DNA of 7,019 bases from an uncultured Ruminococcus sp. (GTDB lineage: Bacteria; Bacillota; Clostridia; Oscillospirales; Acutalibacteraceae): positions 1-7,019 of the forward strand of contig CACYDO010000027.1 of assembly GCA_902773165.1 (NCBI GenBank). The letters run 5' to 3'. The notes beneath the pieces were generated by a model. That model ran no database searches. It saw nothing but the letters and a program-made list of their open reading frames with translations, and had not been told where the DNA came from. Position numbers and translations under genes: made by a program. Below, one piece after another: positions 1 to 4,889 of the stretch (the first letter of the stretch is position 1; every line of letters begins with the position of its first letter).

Positions 1-3
1 TTA

Positions 4-43
4 GTCTCCGCGTTTTGATATTTAAAGAAAAAGACGCGGAGAC
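4..43. repeat. Perfect 10-bp inverted repeat with A/T-rich loop
   Basis: The arm GTCTCCGCGT (4-13) is exactly complementary to ACGCGGAGAC (34-43), with an A/T-rich 20-base loop between them whose outer T and A runs (14-16 and 31-33) can partly extend the stem. The GC-rich arms in an AT-rich setting suggest a transcript-end hairpin of a gene lying outside the window on the left. There is no good T-run after it on the plus strand, and the window ends too soon to see one on the minus strand, so calling it a terminator would be inference. Confidence 0.6.
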
Positions 44-142
44 CAACTTCACTTTACATATAGCTTATTACTGCGATTATTAATGCGGTATTGCCATAAA
101 TTTTTATTTAACATTTATGAACTTATATTTTACCTGCAAAGC

Positions 143-185
143 AAAAGCCTTCCCCACGACGGAGAAGGCTTTTTGTCGGCTTTTT
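143..185. terminator. Rho-independent terminator, probably bidirectional
   Basis: A 10-bp stem pairs AAAAGCCTTC (143-152) with GAAGGCTTTT (164-173) around an 11-base loop. A T-run follows on the plus strand (170-174, then six more T at 181-186), and the A-run at 143-146 gives a shorter T-run on the minus strand. It lies about 120 bp beyond the cysK stop codon and is the first strong hairpin there, so it is the likely end of the cysK transcript. It may also stop plus-strand transcription entering from the left. Confidence 0.75.
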
Positions 186-293
186 TGTATTGCCGCAGTA
201 TATTGAGGAAGGAATACCAACTAAATGAAGCTGATTATTTTATTAATACAATCATCTTTTGGGAAATATGTTCAGAATAGCCGGATAAAATAA

Positions 294-1223
294 TTACTCC
301 GCAAACATAGCTGTTGAAAGATATCTTTCACCTGTATCGGGAAGAAGCGCAACGATCAGCTTACCTTTGTTTTCAGGGCGAAGGGCAAGCTTCTTTGCCG
401 CTGCGATGGCTGCTCCGGAAGAAATGCCTACAAGCAGTCCGTCGCCGCGTGCAGCTTCACGTCCTGCTGCAAAGGCTTCTTCATTTTCTATTGTAATGAT
501 CTCATCGTAGATCCCTGTATCAAGAGTATCGGGAACGAAGCCTGCGCCTATTCCCTGGATCTTATGAGGACCTGCCTTGCCCGTTGAAAGAACGGGAGAT
601 GTTGCCGGCTCTACAGCTACGATCTTAACATCGGGATTTTTCTCTTTAAGGTACTTGCCCACGCCGGAGAGTGTACCGCCTGTACCAACGCCTGCAACGA
701 AAATATCGACCTTACCGTCTGTATCCTCCCAGATCTCGGGACCCGTCGTATTAACATGAGCCTGCGGATTTGCAGGGTTAACGAACTGACCGGGAATAAA
801 GCTGTTGGGCGTTTCCTTCTGAAGCTCCTTAGCCTTTTCGATAGCGCCGGTCATACCCTTTGAGCCGTCTGTAAGAACGACCTGAGCGCCGTATGCTTTA
901 AGGAGATTTCTGCGCTCAATGCTCATTGTTTCGGGCATTGTGAGAATGACCTTATAGCCTCTCGCCGCTGCCGCTGCTGCAAGACCTATACCGGTGTTTC
1001 CGGAAGTCGGCTCGATAATAACAGCGCCCTCGGAAATAACGCCCTTAGCCTCTGCGTCGTCAAGCATTGCCTTTGCGATTCTGTCCTTAACGCTGCCGGC
1101 AGGATTGAAAAACTCTACCTTTCCGACTACGGTTGCCTCCAGACCGTTGTTCTTTTCAAAATTTGAAAGCTCCACCAACGGAGTTTTGCCTACAAGCTCA
1201 AGTGCGGATTTATAGATTTTCAT
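294..1223 (-). CDS. cysK: Cysteine synthase A (O-acetylserine sulfhydrylase)
   Basis: A 309-residue cytosolic PLP enzyme that makes L-cysteine from O-acetyl-L-serine and sulfide, the last step of sulfur assimilation. The length is that of typical bacterial CysK. Visible family motifs are the PLP-lysine segment PAGSVKDR (41-48, Lys46), the substrate loop TSGNTG (73-78), QFVNPANPQAH (146-156), the phosphate-binding GVGTGGT (178-184), the segment KIQGIGAGFVP, and GISSGAA near residue 267 with the serine expected to face the pyridine nitrogen. No key residue is missing. The ATG is supported by AAGGAG nine bases upstream. The gene stands alone, about 314 bp downstream of asnB on the same strand, with its own promoter and palindromes, so it is probably regulated separately. 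A cystathionine beta-synthase-like role is possible for this fold but the motif set favours CysK. Confidence 0.97.
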   Translation of the reverse strand: MKIYKSALELVGKTPLVELSNFEKNNGLEATVVGKVEFFNPAGSVKDRIAKAMLDDAEAKGVISEGAVIIEPTSGNTGIGLAAAAAARGYKVILTMPETMSIERRNLLKAYGAQVVLTDGSKGMTGAIEKAKELQKETPNSFIPGQFVNPANPQAHVNTTGPEIWEDTDGKVDIFVAGVGTGGTLSGVGKYLKEKNPDVKIVAVEPATSPVLSTGKAGPHKIQGIGAGFVPDTLDTGIYDEIITIENEEAFAAGREAARGDGLLVGISSGAAIAAAKKLALRPENKGKLIVALLPDTGERYLSTAMFAE

Positions 1224-1232
1224 AATTTTGCT

Positions 1233-1238
1233 CTCCTT
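1233..1238 (-). promoter_or_regulatory. cysK ribosome binding site
   Basis: The minus strand reads AAGGAG, nine bases before the ATG of cysK. It fixes the start and lies only a few bases after the leader palindrome at 1245-1261. Confidence 0.85.
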
Positions 1239-1244
1239 TTTCCC

Positions 1245-1261
1245 GGTGTTTATAAAACACC
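1245..1261 (-). promoter_or_regulatory. Palindrome/hairpin in the cysK leader
   Basis: On the minus strand the leader contains GGTGTTT TAT AAACACC, a perfect 7-bp inverted repeat with a 3-base loop, ending six bases before the Shine-Dalgarno sequence. It could be a second protein operator or an RNA hairpin that affects ribosome access. The symmetry is seen directly; its role is inference. Confidence 0.5.
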
Positions 1262-1268
1262 TAATTCA

Positions 1269-1281
1269 TATCAATTTGATA
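1269..1281 (-). promoter_or_regulatory. Candidate operator at the cysK transcription start
   Basis: The 13-mer TATCAAATTGATA is a perfect palindrome around one central base. It begins six bases after the -10 box and so covers the predicted start of transcription, a position typical of a repressor site. The surrounding minus-strand sequence starts TAAACC and ends GAATT, which loosely recalls the outer parts of the site used by the Rrf2-family cysteine regulator CymR in Bacillus, but the spacing does not match. The regulator is therefore unknown. Confidence 0.55.
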
Positions 1282-1286
1282 GGTTT

Positions 1287-1315
1287 ATTGTACCACTCAT
1301 TTTTCCCTATGTCAA
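1287..1315 (-). promoter_or_regulatory. Sigma-A promoter of cysK
   Basis: The minus strand carries a consensus -35 box TTGACA (1315-1310), a 17-base spacer and the -10 box TACAAT (1292-1287). Transcription would start near 1280, giving a leader of about 57 bases to the cysK ATG. This is a near-consensus housekeeping promoter, so control probably relies on the palindromes downstream. Confidence 0.9.
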
Positions 1316-1368
1316 GTGGGTAAGATATAAATTTTTTCTATTACCGGAGATCATAAACACCGATAGCG

Positions 1369-1405
1369 TTTTTACTATTACTTCGGCAGCTAATAAGCGT
1401 AAAAA
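1369..1405. repeat. Imperfect A/T inverted repeat between asnB and cysK
   Basis: TTTTTAC-TATTA (1369-1380) pairs with TAATA (1391-1395) and, after a 3-base bulge, GTAAAAA (1399-1405), around a 10-base loop. The eight A at 1401-1408 would be a run of eight T in the asnB transcript and might help end it, but the sequence just before that T-run on the minus strand does not form a clean hairpin. Together with the 73-bp repeat and the cysK promoter, this accounts for most of the 1224-1537 gap. Confidence 0.35.
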
Positions 1406-1428
1406 AAACACCTCGCTGCGCGCCCCTG

Positions 1429-1501
1429 CACCCCGGCAGAACTTCACGTAACATTATTACAATTATCTTTCAATCGGATTATTTAATTGCCATATTAATA
1501 A
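1429..1501 (+). repeat. 73-bp dispersed repeat, copy A
   Basis: This sequence aligns without gaps to 4692-4764: by hand count 60 of 73 positions agree, including the shared blocks CGTAACATT, GATTATT and ATTAATAA. The similarity falls away on both sides. Copy A lies 36 bp beyond the asnB stop codon. Both copies have the same orientation and are intergenic. No coding frame or strong self-pairing was seen. It may belong to a genome-wide intergenic repeat family. Confidence 0.8.
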
Positions 1502-1537
1502 CAAAAGAAAACTCCGAAGAAAATCGAGCGCAATTAT

Positions 1538-3376
1538 TTACATTCCGCATATTTCAACGTTATATTCTCTGAACCAGTAATCCACCTGCGCGATATACGC
1601 CAGGATCTGCGGCGCGCGCATAAGCTGACCATACCACGGTGAGGAAATCCCATCGGGGTCTTCTATAATACTGCGGACGCCCTGCGTTTTGAGCATATCT
1701 TGAATCGGAGATGTTTTATCCGCAAGAATTTTTTCCGCTCCCTCACAGCACAGGCGGAAATACTCGGGATTATGCGTTTTCGGGTAAGGACTTTTCTTGC
1801 GCCACGCAATACTTTCCGGAAGAACATCGGAAAAAGCGGCGCGAACTATGCCCTTTTCCCTGCCGTCGAGCGATTTAAGCTCCCAGGGCATATTATAGGC
1901 ATACTGAACTATGCGGTAATCGCAGAAAGGAACACGCACCTCCAGACCGGAGTACATCGACATACGATCCTTACGGTCAAGCAGCGTCTGCATGAACCAG
2001 AAGAAATTAAGCATAAACATCTCACGCATACGCTTTTTATGCGGCGTATCGTTCGGAAGAGAATCAGCAAGCTTAACGGTGTTCTCATATTTCGCGTGAA
2101 CGTATTCCTCTGCGCGCGGGAGAAATCCGTCTTTCAGAATTCCGCGCCGAACCTGCTGAGTACGCGACCACGGAAAACACTCTTCAAATAAAATATCCTC
2201 ATTATGGTACCACGGATAACCGCCGAAAAGCTCATCGGCACATTCGCCCGAAAGAGCAACGGTAAAATCTTTTTTCACCTCGCGGCAGAACAGAAGCAAA
2301 GAGGAATCGACATCTACCATTCCGGGAAGATCGCGCGCCTTAACTGCGTCAAACAACGCTGCATAAAGATCTTTATTGTCGAGCACTATATTGTGATGAA
2401 CAGAACCGATATCGTTCACCATTGTATTTATATATTCCTCATCGGAATTTGGCTGAAACAGCGAACGCTTAAAATACTTTGCGTTATCGATGTAATTTAC
2501 GGAATAAGTGTCGAGCGTTTCCCCGTGCTTTGCGCGATAACGGGCTGCTGTTGACGAAATTATACTGCTGTCCAGACCGCCGGAAAGGAATGTACAGAGC
2601 GGAACATCGCTGACAAGCTGCCGTTCTATCGCGTCAGTCAGGAGAAAACGAATATACTCGATAGTCTGTTTTCTGTCGTGTTCATGCTCACTCGCGCTTA
2701 TTCTGAAATATTTTCGTTTAATAAGCTTACCTGCATGATATGAAGCGCATTCTCCCGGCAAAAGCTCCCCGATATTTTTAAAAATACCGCCGCCCGGAGT
2801 TCTGCCCGGACCTATAAAGAATATCTCCATAAGCCCTTGCTCGTCAATCTGCGGTTTAACGATCGGGTTTGCAAGAAGCGTCTTTATTTCCGAGCCGAAA
2901 ATAAAACCTCCGTCGTATTTGCAGTAAAAAAACGGCTTAACGCCGATGGGGTCACGAGCCAGAAAAAGTGATCTTGTTTCACTGTCGTAAACGGCAAAGG
3001 CAAAAATGCCGTTAAGCTTCTCCACACATTTTTCTCCATAGCAAAGGTACGCTTTCAGCAGCACCTCCGTATCGGAATGACCGCGGAACGTATATCCGGC
3101 AGATGTGAGCTCACTGCGCAGCTCCTCAGTATTGTACAGCTCGCCGTTGTAAACGAGGGCAACAGTACGATCTCCCAGACGTTCCGTCATAGGCTGCCGT
3201 CCGTTTTCTGGATCGACGACTGTAAGTCTGCGGTGAATCAGAACGCAGCCGGGTTCTGCATATGCCCCGTGTTCATCGGGGCCGCGGCGGCAAAGAGTTT
3301 TGCTCATGCGGTCAATGATATCTGTCTGTTCGATCAGCGGTTCACGGTCTGAAAACCAACCTGCAATACCACACAT
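1538..3376 (-). CDS. asnB: Asparagine synthetase B (glutamine-hydrolysing)
   Basis: A 612-residue cytosolic enzyme that turns aspartate, ATP and glutamine into asparagine, AMP, PPi and glutamate. The N-terminal class II glutaminase domain (about 1-200) begins MCGIAGWF, with Cys2 the nucleophile after Met removal, followed by RRGPD (30-34), HRRLTVVD (48-55), YNGELYN (76-82), SDTE (101-104) and DPIGVKPFFY (142-151). The C-terminal synthetase domain has the ATP-pyrophosphatase loop SGGLDSS (265-271), GECADELFGGYPW (377-389) and the RKDRMSM...LEVRVPF segment. Active-site motifs look intact. I placed the start at 3376 because Cys must follow Met and GGAGG lies five bases upstream; an in-frame ATG at 3424 would add 16 residues and overlap the preceding gene's stop. 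It lies 37 bp after the YlbJ-like gene, so probably in one operon. The size matches the AsnO/YisO type of Bacillus, but orthology cannot be decided here. Confidence 0.95.
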   Translation of the reverse strand: MCGIAGWFSDREPLIEQTDIIDRMSKTLCRRGPDEHGAYAEPGCVLIHRRLTVVDPENGRQPMTERLGDRTVALVYNGELYNTEELRSELTSAGYTFRGHSDTEVLLKAYLCYGEKCVEKLNGIFAFAVYDSETRSLFLARDPIGVKPFFYCKYDGGFIFGSEIKTLLANPIVKPQIDEQGLMEIFFIGPGRTPGGGIFKNIGELLPGECASYHAGKLIKRKYFRISASEHEHDRKQTIEYIRFLLTDAIERQLVSDVPLCTFLSGGLDSSIISSTAARYRAKHGETLDTYSVNYIDNAKYFKRSLFQPNSDEEYINTMVNDIGSVHHNIVLDNKDLYAALFDAVKARDLPGMVDVDSSLLLFCREVKKDFTVALSGECADELFGGYPWYHNEDILFEECFPWSRTQQVRRGILKDGFLPRAEEYVHAKYENTVKLADSLPNDTPHKKRMREMFMLNFFWFMQTLLDRKDRMSMYSGLEVRVPFCDYRIVQYAYNMPWELKSLDGREKGIVRAAFSDVLPESIAWRKKSPYPKTHNPEYFRLCCEGAEKILADKTSPIQDMLKTQGVRSIIEDPDGISSPWYGQLMRAPQILAYIAQVDYWFREYNVEICGM

Positions 3377-3380
3377 AAGT

Positions 3381-3386
3381 ACCTCC
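3381..3386 (-). promoter_or_regulatory. asnB ribosome binding site that decides the start
   Basis: The minus strand reads GGAGGT four bases before the ATG at 3376. The alternative upstream ATG at 3424 lies inside the end of the previous gene and would place extra residues before the catalytic cysteine, so this site settles the start. Confidence 0.88.
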
Positions 3387-3413
3387 GTAAGTGTGTTACT
3401 TTTTTCTTTTATA

Positions 3414-4532
3414 TCATATGCCAATCCTCTCTTCTTCGTGCCGTGGAGTTATAAAGATCAAAAACAGCACGCATGATACAAAAAGCGCAAGGCTTCCGAA
3501 AAATGTAGAGGACGTAAATTTGGCTGCGGTCTGCTCGATATTTGAGAAGGTATCTGCAAGAGTTTCTTCGAAAACATCGGTATATTTCTCGACAAACATC
3601 GTTATACACGCCGATATTGCTCCTACTATAAGTCTTGCAGTAACAAATTTCGGTTTATTTACCGATAACTCCGGTATTGCCGCGAACACTTGAAAATGAA
3701 CGCAAAGACCACCCCACCCAACTGCAAGCGCTGTGAGATACATTGGCGCACCTATCTGAGCAAATCGCGCGCAGCCGTCAGTCACCTCAAGAACAGACCG
3801 CAAAGCCGCGCCTGTGACAGAATCTTCAGCTACGGAAAAAGCCCCGAGAATAAGCGAGGAAAACGCTGAGAACAGGACCACCATAGAACAAAGCGAAACC
3901 GCCGCGCTGCATGCGCTTTTTGTCGCCAGGACAAACGCTTCGGAAAAAGGTCTTTTATCGTCCGCATCAAATTTATTTCTTTCTATTTTCTCGTGAAATC
4001 TCGCTTTTACCGCAAGCAGGCAGCCGAGGAGCAAGCTTGCTGCCGTCTGCGCGGCAAAAAGTACAGCGCCTATCCGTTTACTGCCGTACATCTCGTCACC
4101 GACAGCACTTATCAAAAAAGCAGGTCCGGGATTTACGCAGAAAAACAGCATTCTTTTCGCCTGGTCTGCGGTTATTTTTCCACGTCGAAGCAAAGACGCC
4201 GTTCCTACTGCGCCGACGGGGTATCCGCCTATCATGCCGAGCAAGACCGTTATTCCTGCGCATCCGGGTAAATAAAGCAGCGATTCGGTAAGCGGAGAAA
4301 TGATCCTGCCCAGCCTTGATGATATCCCGTATTCCGAAGAAAACGCCGACAAAAACATAAACGGAAACAGCGAGGGAAGAAGGACTTCCAGCGAATATGT
4401 TATCCCCGAACGAACTCCGCTTGCCGCAAGCGACGGCATATACAGTGCGCCAAAGCACGCGAAAAAGAACAGCAGCATTACGGCTAAGAACGTAAACATA
4501 TCGCTTTTTTTAGACGAATAGACACTTCTCAA
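3414..4532 (-). CDS. ylbJ: YlbJ/SpoVV-family membrane protein (nucleoside recognition-type)
   Basis: A 372-residue polytopic membrane protein. Hydrophobic stretches lie at about 13-33, 43-65, 90-112, 127-145, 153-175, 203-232, 260-285, 298-315 and 340-362, with no cleavable signal peptide. Family hallmarks are LLPSLFPFMFLS near residue 50, GMIGGYPVGAVGTASLLRRGKIT near 100-120 and FFCVNPGPAFLI near 130, as in YlbJ proteins with the Gate/nucleoside-recognition fold. In Bacillus subtilis YlbJ (SpoVV) is needed for dipicolinic acid to cross the outer forespore membrane during sporulation; here that role is by homology only. The start is TTG at 4532, eight bases after AAAGGAAG; the next in-frame ATG (4499) has no ribosome binding site. 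An ATG at 4539 is out of frame and only one base from the Shine-Dalgarno sequence. It precedes asnB by 37 bp. No clear sigma-E promoter was found. Confidence 0.85.
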   Translation of the reverse strand: MRSVYSSKKSDMFTFLAVMLLFFFACFGALYMPSLAASGVRSGITYSLEVLLPSLFPFMFLSAFSSEYGISSRLGRIISPLTESLLYLPGCAGITVLLGMIGGYPVGAVGTASLLRRGKITADQAKRMLFFCVNPGPAFLISAVGDEMYGSKRIGAVLFAAQTAASLLLGCLLAVKARFHEKIERNKFDADDKRPFSEAFVLATKSACSAAVSLCSMVVLFSAFSSLILGAFSVAEDSVTGAALRSVLEVTDGCARFAQIGAPMYLTALAVGWGGLCVHFQVFAAIPELSVNKPKFVTARLIVGAISACITMFVEKYTDVFEETLADTFSNIEQTAAKFTSSTFFGSLALFVSCVLFLIFITPRHEEERIGI

Positions 4533-4540
4533 ACGGCATA

Positions 4541-4548
4541 CTTCCTTT
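4541..4548 (-). promoter_or_regulatory. Ribosome binding site supporting a TTG start of ylbJ
   Basis: The minus strand reads AAAGGAAG eight bases before TTG 4532. A nearer ATG (4539-4537) follows the site by one base, is out of frame and meets a stop after nine codons, so TTG is the better start. Confidence 0.75.
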
Positions 4549-4691
4549 CTGTCATGAGAAAATATATTCAGGCAGCAGTAAGAATATGATAAGCCGCATT
4601 GAAAAACGTTCCTGTTTATGTATGATATAAATATTATTTTAGCAACTGAATAATCACATTTATATGGTTGTATGTATCACAATCCAACCCA

Positions 4692-4764
4692 CACCCCGTC
4701 AAAGCTTCGCGTAACATTTTTATAATGATCGTTAAATTAGATTATTAAATTGCCACATTAATAA
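4692..4764 (+). repeat. 73-bp dispersed repeat, copy B
   Basis: This is the partner of 1429-1501, in the same orientation, with 60 of 73 positions identical and no gaps. It lies between the divergent ylbJ and LRR genes, about 80 bp before the LRR promoter. With copy A it brackets the whole ylbJ-asnB unit as a direct repeat about 3.26 kb apart. Confidence 0.8.
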
Positions 4765-4840
4765 ATTCCTAAGCAATAATAATAAATTCTGAAATAACTT
4801 TAAAAATTCACACATATTATACAAATTTAGAAAGACAATA

Positions 4841-4849
4841 TGATATAAT
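4841..4849 (+). promoter_or_regulatory. Extended -10 promoter of the LRR gene
   Basis: TGATATAAT contains a perfect -10 box TATAAT (4844-4849) preceded by the TGn extension. No good -35 box is seen 16-18 bases upstream, as often with extended -10 promoters. Transcription would start near 4856, giving a leader of about 34 bases before the TTG start at 4890. Confidence 0.7.
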
Positions 4850-4874
4850 ATCTACATATATTTCTACATAAATG

Positions 4875-4880
4875 AGGAGG
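4875..4880 (+). promoter_or_regulatory. Perfect Shine-Dalgarno site that sets a TTG start
   Basis: AGGAGG lies nine bases before TTG 4890. The upstream in-frame ATG at 4872 directly abuts this site (ATGAGGAGG), so it has no ribosome binding site of its own and would translate the Shine-Dalgarno sequence as Arg-Arg. Confidence 0.85.
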
Positions 4881-4889
4881 GCGTTTAAA

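Larger units (their letters stand above)
4533..4889. other. Divergent intergenic region between ylbJ and the LRR gene
   Basis: This AT-rich 357-bp stretch separates two outward-facing transcription units and holds no credible gene. It contains the ylbJ ribosome binding site, the second copy of the 73-bp repeat, an extended -10 promoter for the LRR gene and its Shine-Dalgarno site. For ylbJ only weak promoter candidates are visible on the minus strand: TATCAT at 4591-4586, and CATACATA at 4624-4617, which resembles a sigma-E -10 box but lacks a matching -35. No T-box or other riboswitch signature was seen. Confidence 0.7.

Noticed and set aside
83..280. A 65-codon plus-strand open frame
   Set aside because: It runs straight through the terminator hairpin at 143-173, has no ribosome binding site and encodes low-complexity sequence without recognisable features.
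1401..1440. A terminator for asnB at the run of eight T on the minus strand
   Set aside because: The preceding GC-rich sequence is mostly G-rich on that strand and forms only a 4-bp stem; it may be the decayed remains of a hairpin but is not convincing.
3377..3424. Upstream ATG extending asnB by 16 residues
   Set aside because: It would bury the catalytic Cys2 of the glutaminase domain, overlaps the ylbJ stop codon and lacks a better ribosome binding site than the one before 3376.
4096..4458. A 120-codon frame within ylbJ on the same strand
   Set aside because: It is an alternate-frame shadow, rich in Arg and Cys with no family resemblance, while the ylbJ frame there carries the conserved family motifs.
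4617..4624. CATACATA on the minus strand as a sigma-E -10 box for ylbJ
   Set aside because: The box is close to the Bacillus sigma-E consensus, but no matching -35 element lies 14-15 bases upstream, so I do not list it as a promoter.
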